64,000 nt of DNA from Gemmatimonadaceae bacterium (GCA_037721215.1 JBBJNV010000017.1:26887-90886); one strand, 5' to 3'. Numbered from the stretch's first letter, positions 19,904 to 29,922 are shown. A program made the numbers and translations. The notes: a model not told the origin generated them from the sequence alone.

Positions 19904-20650
19904 TTGAGGCTGGACGTGTTCATGTCGCCTCGCGAGTTGTCACCGGGCGACGTTCAAGGGCGGGTAGTGGCAGTCATCGATGTTCTGCGGGCCTCGACAA
20001 GCATTGCTGTCGCGCTTTATAACGGCGCGAGGACGGTGGTACCGGTTGAAAGCGTGGACGACGCCCTCAGCGTTGCAAGGCCATTTGAAAGAACACAGGT
20101 TCGTCTCAGCGGCGAACGGCGAATGCTTCGCATACCAGGATTCGATCTCGGCAATTCGCCCGCCGAGTTTTGCGCCGAGGCCGTCGCGGGACGGACGGTT
20201 GTGATAAGTACCACGAATGGTACGCGTGCCCTGCTCAACCTTCATGGCGCGCGCGACATTGTTGTCGCTGCGTACGTAAATCATGCCGCGGTTTCGGCCT
20301 TGCTGCGCACGGCGGCCCGGTCGGATATCGACATCGCGATTGTCTGCGCGGGTGACGAGGGGCATTTTAGTCTCGAGGACGCGGCATGCGCCGGCAGATA
20401 CGTCCGATCGATCACGAAACAGGGGACGTCGGTGGTTCACAATGACGCCGCCAGTGCCGCAGACCTCATCGACCGAATGTATGGCGACAACATCGCGAAG
20501 ATCTTCGAAGAATCGACCCACGGAAAAGCGCTCGCCGAAGCAGGGTTCAACGACGACCTCGTGGCGTGTGCCACATTGGATTCGCACCCTGTGGTCCCCA
20601 TCTACCAGGACAAGCAGATCACCCGCCTCGGCCCCGACAGGGACCGCTGA
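19904..20650 (+). CDS. comB: 2-phosphosulfolactate phosphatase family protein
   Basis: The 248-residue protein matches the ComB family, with 'VIDVLRASTSI' near the N-terminus, 'GERRMLRIPGFDLGNSP', 'STTNGTRAL' and 'CAGDEGHFSLEDAACAG'. ComB removes phosphate from 2-phosphosulfolactate (EC 3.1.3.71), a step first described in archaeal coenzyme M synthesis. In bacteria the natural role is less clear. The TTG start follows the accC stop with no gap. ftsK starts 4 bases after it ends. Confidence 0.88.
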   Translation: MRLDVFMSPRELSPGDVQGRVVAVIDVLRASTSIAVALYNGARTVVPVESVDDALSVARPFERTQVRLSGERRMLRIPGFDLGNSPAEFCAEAVAGRTVVISTTNGTRALLNLHGARDIVVAAYVNHAAVSALLRTAARSDIDIAIVCAGDEGHFSLEDAACAGRYVRSITKQGTSVVHNDAASAADLIDRMYGDNIAKIFEESTHGKALAEAGFNDDLVACATLDSHPVVPIYQDKQITRLGPDRDR

Positions 20651-20654
20651 CAGC

Positions 20655-23012
20655 ATGGGCGGCGGCTCCGGGCTGAAGCGCGAGCTCCTTGGCATCGCGC
20701 TGCTGCTGCTGGCGCTCTTCCTTGCCGGGGCCCTGGCTATGCAGGGCATCGCGATGCTCGGCGCCGGAGGCGATGTCGCTGGCAGTTTTGGCTGGATGGG
20801 TACGTTGCTGGCGTCGCCGCTAGCTGAATTTCTCGGGTGGCCAGCCGCCGCACTCATTCCGGTTGCTCTGGCGGCGCACGCGTTGCGGCTTTTTGGACGA
20901 CTCGACAGATCTACAGATCGGTCGTGGCTGGTGTTTCTGCTCGGTATGGTAGTTCTCCTGCCCGTTGCTGTCGGTCTGGCTGAAGGCGGCGGCCGGACGG
21001 AAACAGCGAGTGTTCTGAGCGGCTGGTGGGGCGGACTGACGTCATTTTATCTCCTCGAGTTCGCGGGATACGCGGGCGCGTGGATTGTCGTGCTCCTCTC
21101 GCTTTCGGCGTTGATGGCGGCGACGTTGTCGTGGAACCCGGTACGAGCATTGATCGGAAGGCGTGGCGAGGCCGGTTCCACGCTGACTGCGGGCTCTGGT
21201 CGTAACGGTGTTTCCGGGGAACATAGGAACGGGGAGACCGCGCGGAAAGAAGTGAGGGTGACGGAGCCGGCTCCCGAGGAGATGCCCGCTGTCGACATGA
21301 GCTTGATGGACCGGTTAAGGGGGGGGCCGGATGAGGCTTCGGACGACACGCGATCGACGAAGAAACGGGAGAAAAGATTCCGGCAAGACAGTGGCGCTGA
21401 GCGGGACAGCCGAATCGCCGCGGCGATCGACTCGACGGCGTCAGCATCATCCGGAACAGCAGACGACGAGCTTCCGAATGCTGATCTTCTAACTCGCGCG
21501 CCGAAGCGGAACACCGCTGACGGTGATCGGGAGCTGGATGCAATGGGTGTGAAGCTGATGGATGCTCTACGTACTTTCCGCGTCGACGGCGATCTTGTCG
21601 GCCGCACGACCGGGCCGGTGGTCACCCAATACGAAGTTGCCCCGGCTGCGGGCGTAAAGGTGCGTCAGTTCGCGACACTCGCCAACGACCTCGCGCTTGC
21701 AATGCGCGCGCAAAGCATCCGCATCGTCGCCCCTATTCCGGGGAAGGGTGCCGTGGGAGTCGAAGTACCCAATCCGACTCCGGAGATGGTCGCGTTCCGC
21801 GAAATGATCGAGTCCCGGGAATACCAGAAGATGCCCGCGGCGTTGCCGATTGCACTCGGCAAGGATCTCGAAGGCAGAGCAGTTATCGCCGACCTCGCCA
21901 AAATGCCTCACCTGCTCATCGCCGGCGCAACGGGTTCCGGCAAATCGGTGTGCGTCAACACGCTGATCACCAGTCTGATCTACCGGCACACGCCCAGGAC
22001 ACTGCGCTTTCTGATGGTCGATCCGAAGATGGTTGAACTGTCGGTGTACAACGTGCTGCCGCACTTGAGGCATAAGGTGGTTACCGACAACCGCGACGCA
22101 GCGGCTGTGCTCAAATGGGCGGTGTTGGAAATGCAGGACCGCTACGAGCTGCTGGCCGCTAATGGTGCGCGGAACATTCAGGATTTCAATCGCAAAGTCG
22201 AAGAAGGGGCGCCGCTGAAAACGCCCAGGCGGCCTGATGTTGCATTCGAGAACAACGAATATAGCGGCGGAATTCTGCCCTATATCGTGCTCATCATCGA
22301 TGAGCTTGCTGACCTGATGATGACAGTTCAGGCCGAAGTCGAGACGCCGCTTGCAATGCTGGCGCAAAAGGCCCGCGCCATCGGCATCCATATCATTCTG
22401 GCCACGCAGCGGCCGAGTGTGAACGTGCTCACGGGTTTGATCAAGGCGAACTTCGCGAGCAGGATTGCCTTTCGGGTTGCATCCCAGATTGATAGCCGCA
22501 CCATTCTCGACGGCATGGGCGCCGAGTCGTTGCTGGGTAACGGTGACATGCTGTTCGTGCCGCCGGGCAAGTCCGAGCCGTCGAGATTGCAGGGCGCATT
22601 CATCTCGAGCGAAGATACTGAGCGAATCACGCGCTGGTATGAGGAAAAAGAGCAGCGTCGGCGTGAAGCCGCGGAGGCGAAAGGGCTGTTGGTCGAGGAG
22701 TCAAAAGAGGTTGATATCCTCGAGACGATGCGTAAGCGGGAAGCCGAGGCTGCCGCGGGGGGCGAAAGCGAGGATGCCAGTGATGGCGACCGCGACAAAT
22801 TGTTCAGAGAAGCCGCTGAGATAGTCATACAGCACCAGCAGGGATCCACATCACTGCTTCAAAGACGGCTCAAGGTGGGATATGGACGCGCGGCGCGGAT
22901 CATCGACCAGCTTCACGCAGCCGGATTGCTTGGACCGCCAGACGGATCGCGTCCTCGCGATGTTCTGGCAGGCCTGGACGATCTCGACCGGATCTGCGGA
23001 CCGCGACATTGA
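20655..23012 (+). CDS. ftsK: DNA translocase FtsK/SpoIIIE
   Basis: FtsK pumps chromosomal DNA through the division septum. The 785-residue protein begins with about four membrane helices (residues 10-165). A charged linker follows, then the motor domain with Walker A 'GATGSGKS' at about 425 and Walker B 'VLIIDELADLMM', and a C-terminal gamma winged helix ('HQQGSTSLLQRRLKVGYGRAARI') that reads KOPS sites. I chose the ATG at 20655 because it starts right before the first membrane helix. The frame is open further upstream, but that part overlaps comB. Confidence 0.96.
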   Translation: MGGGSGLKRELLGIALLLLALFLAGALAMQGIAMLGAGGDVAGSFGWMGTLLASPLAEFLGWPAAALIPVALAAHALRLFGRLDRSTDRSWLVFLLGMVVLLPVAVGLAEGGGRTETASVLSGWWGGLTSFYLLEFAGYAGAWIVVLLSLSALMAATLSWNPVRALIGRRGEAGSTLTAGSGRNGVSGEHRNGETARKEVRVTEPAPEEMPAVDMSLMDRLRGGPDEASDDTRSTKKREKRFRQDSGAERDSRIAAAIDSTASASSGTADDELPNADLLTRAPKRNTADGDRELDAMGVKLMDALRTFRVDGDLVGRTTGPVVTQYEVAPAAGVKVRQFATLANDLALAMRAQSIRIVAPIPGKGAVGVEVPNPTPEMVAFREMIESREYQKMPAALPIALGKDLEGRAVIADLAKMPHLLIAGATGSGKSVCVNTLITSLIYRHTPRTLRFLMVDPKMVELSVYNVLPHLRHKVVTDNRDAAAVLKWAVLEMQDRYELLAANGARNIQDFNRKVEEGAPLKTPRRPDVAFENNEYSGGILPYIVLIIDELADLMMTVQAEVETPLAMLAQKARAIGIHIILATQRPSVNVLTGLIKANFASRIAFRVASQIDSRTILDGMGAESLLGNGDMLFVPPGKSEPSRLQGAFISSEDTERITRWYEEKEQRRREAAEAKGLLVEESKEVDILETMRKREAEAAAGGESEDASDGDRDKLFREAAEIVIQHQQGSTSLLQRRLKVGYGRAARIIDQLHAAGLLGPPDGSRPRDVLAGLDDLDRICGPRH

Positions 23013-23088
23013 CGGCAGTGGTAAACGCTGTTGAGTAACTGCGGCGCACCGCAGCATTGGCTGAGGGTTACCGCTGCTGGTGCCGTCA
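23010..23088 (+). other. Three-helix inverted-repeat element beginning at the ftsK stop codon
   Basis: Three nested stems can be drawn. The outer one is 8 bp (TGACGGCA at 23010-23017 with TGCCGTCA at 23081-23088). The middle one is 7 bp with one G-U (23018-23024 with 68-74 of the same block). The inner one is a perfect 6-bp hairpin CTGCGG/CCGCAG (23039-23054). No T run follows, so it is not a standard intrinsic terminator. The remaining intergenic sequence to 23292 shows no gene I can support. Confidence 0.4.
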
Positions 23089-23292
23089 GTCAATCGAATA
23101 TTGTTTCAGAGCCGTGCTGACTGCGGCCGCGACGGCTTCACGGTAATGTGAAGGGGCCTGCCGCATTTCGATGGATTTCCACCCGGAAACTTGCACCCCG
23201 GATGGCAGACTGCAAATGCGTATCGCGGGATTTCGTATCTATCAGAAATGGGACAATGCGGGCGATATGCGGGGTCCATCTAGCTTCACCTC

Positions 23293-23673
23293 ATGTCGAA
23301 GGCCCGTCAGGAACTTGGCGCACGAGGAGAACGTCTGGCGGAAGCCTGGCTGGTAAGAGCGGGCTGGCGAATCATCGGCCGCCGGTTTCGCAGTGGTCAT
23401 CGCGATATCGATCTGGTGGCTGAGAGAGGAGAGGAGGGAGACCGTACTATCGCCTTCATCGAAGTAAAAACCCGGCTCTCTCCTGCATATGGCGGCCCGC
23501 TTGGCGCCGTTCACTGGCGGAAACAGCGGGAGGTGGCGCGCGCGGCGCGAGACTGGATAAGCAGGTTCCGGCGGCCCGGGGAGCAATACCGCTTCGACGT
23601 CATCGGCGTGACTCAGAAAAAAGAAATGGAGCCTGAAATAATTCATCTCGAAAATGCATTTTCGGTGCGGTAG
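23293..23673 (+). CDS. yraN: UPF0102 / YraN family protein
   Basis: This 126-residue protein has the YraN signature: 'LGARGERLAEAWLVRAGWRII', then 'GHRDIDLVAERG' and 'TIAFIEVKTRLS'. The Asp...Glu-x-Lys set resembles a restriction-nuclease-like fold, and the family is often described as putative endonucleases or resolvases. The function is not settled. It sits between ftsK and recA, with about 280 bases of noncoding sequence before it. Confidence 0.9.
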   Translation: MSKARQELGARGERLAEAWLVRAGWRIIGRRFRSGHRDIDLVAERGEEGDRTIAFIEVKTRLSPAYGGPLGAVHWRKQREVARAARDWISRFRRPGEQYRFDVIGVTQKKEMEPEIIHLENAFSVR

Positions 23674-23677
23674 AATC

Positions 23678-23706
23678 TTGAGAAACGGATGGAGTCTTCG
23701 TATTTT
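23678..23706 (+). promoter_or_regulatory. Putative sigma-70-type promoter of recA
   Basis: A -35 TTGAGA (23678-23683) and a -10 TATTTT (23701-23706) are separated by exactly 17 bases, giving a leader of roughly 90 bases before the recA ATG at 23803. No LexA-type operator I recognise overlaps it. Confidence 0.45.
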
Positions 23707-23802
23707 ATTCGGGTGCGCTTTACGAGCGGAAAACGGGAATTTGCTGGCCTGTCCCGGAGGCGCATCATGCGGTGGGGCAACGACAACAAGAGGATCTGAC
23801 AG

Positions 23803-24849
23803 ATGGCGGCTTCGGTAACCCAGGACGACAAAAGCAAGGCCCTGAACCTTGCGATCGCGCAGATCGAGAAGAACTGCGGAAAGGGCTCGATCATGAAGAT
23901 GGGCGAAGGCTCGGCGCGAGTTCGCATTGACGCAATCTCGACAGGAGCGATTAACCTCGATGCCGCTATTGGCGTCGGCGGCATTCCCCGCGGAAGGGTG
24001 ACAGAAATCTACGGGCCCGAGTCGAGCGGGAAGACCACACTTTGCCTGCACGTGGTAGCGAACGCCCAGCGAGCCGGTGGCGTGGCAGCTTTCATCGACG
24101 CCGAGCACGCGCTGGATATCGATTACGCGCAGAAACTTGGCGTTGATATCGACAACCTTCTGGTGTCGCAGCCTGATACCGGCGAGCAGGCGATGGAGAT
24201 CTGCGAGATCCTCGTGCGCTCCGGCGCAGTCGATGTAGTGGTTATCGATTCCGTGGCCGCACTTGTTCCGCGTGCCGAAATCGAAGGGGATATGGGTGAC
24301 TCGCACATGGGTCTCCAGGCCCGTCTGATGAGCCAGGCCCTCCGAAAACTGACCGGCGCGATCGCCCGTTCGAAAACATCTGTCATATTCATCAATCAGC
24401 TCCGCGAGAAAATCGGTGTGATGTTCGGCAATCCGGAGACGACCACCGGTGGCAAGGCGCTCAAGTTTTATGCGTCGGTCCGTCTCGATATACGTCGGAT
24501 CTCAGCCGTCAAGGAAAAGGAAGATGTGATTGGTTCGCACGTCCGGGTGAAGGTGGTCAAGAACAAGGTGGCACCTCCATTCAAGCAGGCAGAATTCGAC
24601 ATCATGTACGCTGAGGGAATCAGTCACGCATCGCTGGTGCTGGACATCGCCGCAGAATCGGGTATCATCGATAAGTCGGGGGCGTGGTACAGCTACGGTT
24701 CCCAGCGAATCGGACAGGGAAGGGAGAATGCAAAGATGTTCCTCAAGGACAACCCTGCACTCCTGAGCGAAGTCGAAGAGAAAGTAAAAGTCGTACTCGG
24801 TATTGGGCCGGCGGTGATTGTGGCCGATTCGGAGGCCGCTGAAGAGTAG
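23803..24849 (+). CDS. recA: Recombinase RecA
   Basis: RecA forms filaments on single-stranded DNA, drives strand exchange and triggers LexA cleavage. The 348-residue protein has Walker A 'GPESSGKTT' at 71-79, Walker B '[11 protein letters not shown]', the loop '[18 protein letters not shown]' region and '[16 protein letters not shown]'. The C-terminus is short and acidic, as usual. A GAGG ribosome-binding site precedes the ATG. recX and alaS follow in the same direction. Confidence 0.99.
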   Translation: MAASVTQDDKSKALNLAIAQIEKNCGKGSIMKMGEGSARVRIDAISTGAINLDAAIGVGGIPRGRVTEIYGPESSGKTTLCLHVVANAQRAGGVAAFIDAEHALDIDYAQKLGVDIDNLLVSQPDTGEQAMEICEILVRSGAVDVVVIDSVAALVPRAEIEGDMGDSHMGLQARLMSQALRKLTGAIARSKTSVIFINQLREKIGVMFGNPETTTGGKALKFYASVRLDIRRISAVKEKEDVIGSHVRVKVVKNKVAPPFKQAEFDIMYAEGISHASLVLDIAAESGIIDKSGAWYSYGSQRIGQGRENAKMFLKDNPALLSEVEEKVKVVLGIGPAVIVADSEAAEE

Positions 24850-24900
24850 AAAGCGGCGCCCGTCGGCTACGGTTACGGGAAGACGACCGAGAGGGGTCGG

Positions 24901-25437
24901 ATGAGCTTGTTGCGGTGGTGGCCCGGTGCCTCCCCTTCAACGCCGCTCGTTCGGCCCCATTCTTCTGATATGGCAACATCAGCGTACGACTACGCGCTCA
25001 ATCTTCTGTCTGCCCGCTCCTACTCTGAAAAGAATATGCGGCGGAAGCTCTTGTCACGAGCCTTCGCACCCCCTGATACGGAGTCGGCAATCGAACGCCT
25101 GCTGGCGAATGGATTGCTCGACGACCGGCGCTACGCAGAGCAATTCGCCCGGGGACGACTGCTTGGGCGCGGTGCCTCCAGGTTGCGACTCAGGCAGCAG
25201 TTGTTCACCCGTGGCATCCAGGGCGAGCTGGCTGATGCTGCAATCGACGCGGTGATCGCAGACGATGAGATCGATCTCGATGCCGTCGCCGAAAAAGCTG
25301 CCGCAAAAAAAGCCGCATCGATGGCCGGGCTCGATGCGGCGGTAATCAGGCGCAGGTTATACGGCCATCTCGCACGGGCGGGATTCACGCCCGACATCAT
25401 TCGCGCCGCCATGAAAAAGGTGCTCGGCGCCGAGTAG
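24901..25437 (+). CDS. recX: Regulatory protein RecX
   Basis: RecX binds RecA filaments and restrains their activity. The 178-residue protein contains three-helix RecX repeats: 'ALNLLSARSYSEKNMRRKLLSR', 'NGLLDDRRYAEQFARGR' and a C-terminal 'YGHLARAGFTPDIIRAAM'. The ATG at 24901 has a purine-rich GAGAGGGG upstream. An internal ATG at 24970 gives a protein closer to the usual length. It lies 51 bases after recA, and its stop is 13 bases before alaS. Confidence 0.9.
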   Translation: MSLLRWWPGASPSTPLVRPHSSDMATSAYDYALNLLSARSYSEKNMRRKLLSRAFAPPDTESAIERLLANGLLDDRRYAEQFARGRLLGRGASRLRLRQQLFTRGIQGELADAAIDAVIADDEIDLDAVAEKAAAKKAASMAGLDAAVIRRRLYGHLARAGFTPDIIRAAMKKVLGAE

Positions 25438-25450
25438 GAGTTCTGTATAT

Positions 25451-28321
25451 TTGAGCATGCATTCCGCCGAGATCAGGCGCAGGTTTCTCGATTATTTCGA
25501 GCGCCAGAGTCACACAGTACGCCCCAGCGGGTCACTCGTTCCTGCGGACGACCCGACGTTGCTGTTCGCCAACGCCGGGATGGTTCAGTTCAAGCGGGTA
25601 TTCCTTGGGCACGAAACCACCGAATTCGGATTGCGGGCGACGACCTCGCAGAAATGTGTCCGCGCCGGGGGTAAGCACAACGATCTCGAACAAGTGGGGC
25701 ATACCGCCCGGCATCACACATTTTTCGAGATGCTCGGCAATTTCTCGTTCGGAGACTACTTCAAGGCAGATGCAATCCGTTTCGCCTGGGAATTCCTCAC
25801 CGTCGATGCCGGCATCGACCCCGCGCATCTTCGTGTAACCGTCTTCGAGGAAGACTCTGAGGCACGGGCACTATGGCGGGAGATCACCGGAATTTCCGAG
25901 TCGCGGATTTATTCACTCGGCGCTCATGACAACTTCTGGCAGATGGCGGATACCGGTCCCTGTGGACCCTGCTCCGAGATTTATGTCGATCTCGCCCGAG
26001 TGACAGACGATTGGCGCGCTGCTGACGGTGAGACAGGCGATTGGACTGAGAGCGAGCAAAGCGAATTTTCGGAGGCGGCGTTTGTACAGGGCGCGGAGGC
26101 TGGTCGCTTCCTCGAAATCTGGAACCTTGTTTTCATGCAGTTCGATAGACAGGCTGACGGGACGCTCCATCCGCTTCCGAAGCCATCAGTTGATACCGGT
26201 CTGGGCATGGAGCGAATCGCGTCCGTTATGCAGCGGGTTGCGAACAACTATCACACCGACCTGTTCGCGCCGCTCATCGAGGCTGTCGAACAATCCACAG
26301 GAATTCCATACCGCGGCAGGCAATCGTCCGACGCGCACTGGCACGAGTTGCTTCCCGTCGCAGCCGGCCGGCCTTCGGGTCGCTCGGCCGCAGTGCGGGA
26401 AGGAAACCGCGTTCTGGTCGAACCGTCTGCTTTTCGCGTAATTGCTGACCATGCACGCGCAGTGGCATTTCTGCTGGCTGACGGCGTTTTCCCGTCCAAC
26501 GAAGGACGTGGCTACGTGCTGCGGCGAATTCTGCGTCGCGCAGTGAGACACGCGTGGCTGCTGGGCAGTGCAACACCGGTGCTGGTGGATGTCGTCAAGC
26601 GAGTGGTGGATACGATGAGCGCCCACTATCCGGAGCTGCGTCAGCGGGAACGGCACATCATCGAAACCACGCGCGCAGAGGAACTTCGGTTCCTGGCTAC
26701 GATCGATGGCGGCATGCGACGCTTCGATGAGCTCGCACCGGTGTCGACAACACAGGGCTCGGGAGCAATTCGTGGGACAGTGGCAGGGGAAGATGCGTTC
26801 CGCCTCTACGATACGTTCGGCTTCCCAATCGATCTGACCGAGCTCATGGCTCGCGAGCGAGGCTACACTGTCGATATCGCCGGTTTCGAGAGGGCTCTTG
26901 CGGGGCAGCGCGAACAGTCGCAGCAGGAACGTAAATCAAGGAAGCTCGGAATAGGAATCGACGAGTTCCGCGATGGAAAATGGATTACGACGACCCGCGA
27001 GATTGCCGTTACTGTCGTTGACGAAATTGCACACGCCTCGAACGACGGCTTGCCTGACTCCCCCGATCCGCTTGGCGAAGTTGAATTTGTCGGCTACGAC
27101 AGAACCGAAACCCAGACCGAAGTGGTTGCATTCCGCCCGCTCGCGGACGGCCGCGTGGCGGTCATGCTGCGCGAGACGCCTTTCTACGCAGAGTCGGGAG
27201 GGCAGGTGTCTGACCGGGGCACGATCATCGGGGACGGCTGGTCGGTGGACGTGGACGAAGTTCGCAGGATCGAGAACCGGGTAACTGCGATTGGACTCTC
27301 TCGCGGAGCCGTGTCGTCCGGGAAGGTGACGGCGTCGGTACCGGCGGGGCCGCGCCATGACACGGAGCGTAATCATACGGCTACTCATCTTCTGCACGCG
27401 GCGTTGCGCACGGTGCTCGGCGACCATGTGCTTCAGGCGGGATCCCTTGTGTCTCCCGACCGCATGCGGTTCGACTTCGCGCACCATGGACCACTGACAG
27501 ATGAGCAGATCGAAGAGGTCGAGAGAATCGTCAATCGCGACGTGCTTGAGTCGATACCGCTCGATATTGCTGAGCGTTCGTATCCTGACGCAGTCGCATC
27601 GGGCGCGATGGCGTTGTTCGGCGAGAAATACGGGGACATAGTCAGAGTCGTGAACATCCCCGGGATTTCCGCCGAGCTTTGTGGCGGTACGCACGTCCGC
27701 AACACATCTGAGATCGCGCTGTTCAGAATTTCGGGCGAGACGGGCGTTGCGGCCGGCGTGCGCAGGATCGAGGCGGTAACGGGTCCCCGTGCCTACGACC
27801 TGGTTCGCGAAAAGGAGCGCACGGTGAACGAGATCGAGCATTTGCTGCGTGCTCCCCGGGGCGCTGCAGTCAGGCGGCTCGAAGTCCTGATCGAGGAACG
27901 GAAAACACTCGAGAAGCGACTTGGCGAGGCACTGCGCGGCGGCGGCGTCGGGGTAAAGGAGCTCATCGACAGGGCGGTCACGGTTGAGGGAGTAATGGTC
28001 ATTGCATCGGTTGTTTCGGCTGTCGATCTGGCATCCCTCAAGACTACGGGCGACGCGCTGCGCGAAACGATGAAAAGTGGAATAGCGGTCCTCGTATCTT
28101 CATTCGATGATGGCAAAACCAGCATGATTTCCGTCGTTACGGACGATCTCCGGAATCGCGGGCTCAGCGCCGACACGATTATTCGCGAGGTCGCGGCGAT
28201 TGCGGGCGGACGTGGCGGCGGCAAGCCACAAATGGCACAGGCTGGAATTCCTGACGCGACGCGAGTACCAGAGGCACTGGCCAGCGTGACGGGAATTGTC
28301 GAACGATTGCTCCGCGCCTGA
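25451..28321 (+). CDS. alaS: Alanine--tRNA ligase
   Basis: AlaRS (EC 6.1.1.7) charges tRNA-Ala and edits mischarged Ser/Gly. The 956-residue protein is longer than the typical 870-880. It has an N-terminal class II catalytic domain ('EIRRRFLDYFERQSHT' at the start and 'NAGMVQFKRVFLG'). The editing-domain zinc ligands are at His642 and His646 ('HTATHLLH') and Cys744 with the following His ('CGGTH'). The C-terminal end is the DHHA1 part ('GGRGGGKPQMAQAG'). The extra length comes partly from an insertion around residues 185-205 and an extended region near 310. The TTG at 25451 has AGGAG upstream with better spacing than the ATG at 25457. Confidence 0.97.
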   Translation: MSMHSAEIRRRFLDYFERQSHTVRPSGSLVPADDPTLLFANAGMVQFKRVFLGHETTEFGLRATTSQKCVRAGGKHNDLEQVGHTARHHTFFEMLGNFSFGDYFKADAIRFAWEFLTVDAGIDPAHLRVTVFEEDSEARALWREITGISESRIYSLGAHDNFWQMADTGPCGPCSEIYVDLARVTDDWRAADGETGDWTESEQSEFSEAAFVQGAEAGRFLEIWNLVFMQFDRQADGTLHPLPKPSVDTGLGMERIASVMQRVANNYHTDLFAPLIEAVEQSTGIPYRGRQSSDAHWHELLPVAAGRPSGRSAAVREGNRVLVEPSAFRVIADHARAVAFLLADGVFPSNEGRGYVLRRILRRAVRHAWLLGSATPVLVDVVKRVVDTMSAHYPELRQRERHIIETTRAEELRFLATIDGGMRRFDELAPVSTTQGSGAIRGTVAGEDAFRLYDTFGFPIDLTELMARERGYTVDIAGFERALAGQREQSQQERKSRKLGIGIDEFRDGKWITTTREIAVTVVDEIAHASNDGLPDSPDPLGEVEFVGYDRTETQTEVVAFRPLADGRVAVMLRETPFYAESGGQVSDRGTIIGDGWSVDVDEVRRIENRVTAIGLSRGAVSSGKVTASVPAGPRHDTERNHTATHLLHAALRTVLGDHVLQAGSLVSPDRMRFDFAHHGPLTDEQIEEVERIVNRDVLESIPLDIAERSYPDAVASGAMALFGEKYGDIVRVVNIPGISAELCGGTHVRNTSEIALFRISGETGVAAGVRRIEAVTGPRAYDLVREKERTVNEIEHLLRAPRGAAVRRLEVLIEERKTLEKRLGEALRGGGVGVKELIDRAVTVEGVMVIASVVSAVDLASLKTTGDALRETMKSGIAVLVSSFDDGKTSMISVVTDDLRNRGLSADTIIREVAAIAGGRGGGKPQMAQAGIPDATRVPEALASVTGIVERLLRA

Positions 28322-28329
28322 ACTGCAAC

Positions 28330-28914
28330 GTGTCGAAGCTGCCGCCTTTCGCTCATTCATCTGCAGACGACTTCCCCGCGGCACCCGAAGACACACGGCT
28401 CATATCGGCGAGCGCGTTGCAGTGGATTTGTTCTCGAGGAACTACGCCGCCGGCAGCACTGCTGGAACGAATTGCACGTGCTCTCGCCGACGAGGACGGT
28501 CGTGCGGACATCCCTGAATCGAGTCGTGCAAAGTGGCGCGAAGGAACGAATCAGCCCCTTGAAGGCAAGGAAAATCGCACTTCAGCGGATGCCGGTATTC
28601 GCGCAGTGTCTGAGCTCGATTCGGTACTGGATGCCGGCCGGGGCGTTCTCTCACCACTTTCCACATACCTGCTGAATTCCGCAATCGGTATTATCGCCAG
28701 CATCGATCATTCTGCAACATCGGAATGCGGCTCTGCAGCAGTTTCACCGATGAATCCGTTGCGGCCCGCTGCACTCGACCTGCTGGCTGCAGACGCCCTC
28801 ATCACTTATGCAATGGAGGTCGCAGCTGAAAACTGCGAGACGGTGGAGGCCGGAGCGGATGCGGCAACCCGGTTGATTTGTCTGCTCGAGACGCACGTCT
28901 CACGTGGTTGCTGA
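28330..28914 (+). CDS. Hypothetical protein
   Basis: I do not recognise this 194-residue protein. It starts with GTG 8 bases after alaS. It is Ala/Ser-rich and acidic, with no signal peptide and no clear membrane helix. The C-terminal third (about residues 140-190) reads as amphipathic helices with several cysteines ('AMEVAAENCETVEAGADAATRLICLLE'). The ordered, in-frame spacing and the absence of a competing frame support it as a real gene. Confidence 0.6.
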   Translation: MSKLPPFAHSSADDFPAAPEDTRLISASALQWICSRGTTPPAALLERIARALADEDGRADIPESSRAKWREGTNQPLEGKENRTSADAGIRAVSELDSVLDAGRGVLSPLSTYLLNSAIGIIASIDHSATSECGSAAVSPMNPLRPAALDLLAADALITYAMEVAAENCETVEAGADAATRLICLLETHVSRGC

Positions 28915-28950
28915 CGGTGCGCGTTGGGCATTGCCTGAGTCGTTGAGTCA

Positions 28951-29922
28951 ATGATCGTAATTCTTTTTACGGGCGGGACGATCGCGATGCGGAACGACCC
29001 CGGTGGATCGGGCGCGGTGCCCTCGCTGACGTCGGCCGAGATCATTGAAGCAACCCGTGGCATTGATGCAGTCACTGGCGTTGAGACGGAAGAGTGGGGC
29101 GCGTTTCCCGGGCCGCACATGACTATCGAACGCATGTGGGCACTGCGAAACCGCATTGCCGAGCACCTCGCTCGCCCGGAGGTTACCGGGGTGGTGGTGA
29201 CGCACGGAACCGATACACTCGAAGAAACCGCATACCTGGTCGCGCGTTCACTGGTGGCCGGGAAATCGATTGTCTTTACCGGAGCCATGCGCACGGTGAG
29301 CGATCTCGGGTGGGACGGGCCTGCGAATCTGCTCGAAGCAGTCAGAGTAGCCGCAAGTCCGGAAGCGCTTGGTTACGGTGCGATGGTGGTCATCAGCGGG
29401 CAGATATTTGCCGCGCTCGACGCCACGAAGAGCAATACGCATCTGCTTGACGCCTTCGAGAGTCCGGGTCTCGGGCCGCTTGGCGTTCTCGACGAGGGCG
29501 AGCTGATAATGCATCGGGAGCTTCCACCCGCCCCCCGGGTAATCGCGCCTGCCTCGCTTGCTACTCCTGTCGACATCATCTTCGTTGCTGCAGGCTGTGA
29601 CGCGAGATTGCTTGATGCGTCGCGCCGGGTGGCGCGGGGCGTAGTCGTGGCGGCGATGGGAAGGGGCAATGTGCCGCCCGATCTGGTGCCGGCAATCGAG
29701 CGGTGGATCGCTGAAGAGAAGCCTGTAGTGCTTACGTCACGGACGCAGGGTGGGCGGGTAGGGCACACGTATGGATATGACGGCGGTGGCCGCAGGCTCG
29801 AAGAAGCGGGCGCGATCTTCGGAGGATCCCGCCGTGCGCAGCAGGCCCGCATTGACCTTATGCTCGCGCTCGGAGCCGGCATGACAGTTGGTGAAGTTCG
29901 CACGATGTTCCGGGAAGGCTGA
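28951..29922 (+). CDS. ansA: L-asparaginase (type I/II family)
   Basis: The 323-residue protein shows both catalytic threonine motifs of the asparaginase family: 'TGGTIAM' near residue 8 and 'HGTDTLEE' near residue 85. These form the nucleophile and the Thr-Lys-Asp triad (EC 3.5.1.1). No export signal is visible, so a cytoplasmic enzyme is likely. Its stop is immediately followed by the TTG start of cca. Confidence 0.92.
   Translation: MIVILFTGGTIAMRNDPGGSGAVPSLTSAEIIEATRGIDAVTGVETEEWGAFPGPHMTIERMWALRNRIAEHLARPEVTGVVVTHGTDTLEETAYLVARSLVAGKSIVFTGAMRTVSDLGWDGPANLLEAVRVAASPEALGYGAMVVISGQIFAALDATKSNTHLLDAFESPGLGPLGVLDEGELIMHRELPPAPRVIAPASLATPVDIIFVAAGCDARLLDASRRVARGVVVAAMGRGNVPPDLVPAIERWIAEEKPVVLTSRTQGGRVGHTYGYDGGGRRLEEAGAIFGGSRRAQQARIDLMLALGAGMTVGEVRTMFREG

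Noticed and set aside
20283..20654. Upstream extension of ftsK into comB
   Set aside because: The first 124 codons lie over comB in another frame and are Arg/Ser-rich; the membrane helix starts after ATG 20655.
23148..23423. Small plus-strand frames overlapping the start of yraN
   Set aside because: No homology-like pattern, and they run into yraN in another frame; the region between ftsK and yraN is taken as noncoding.
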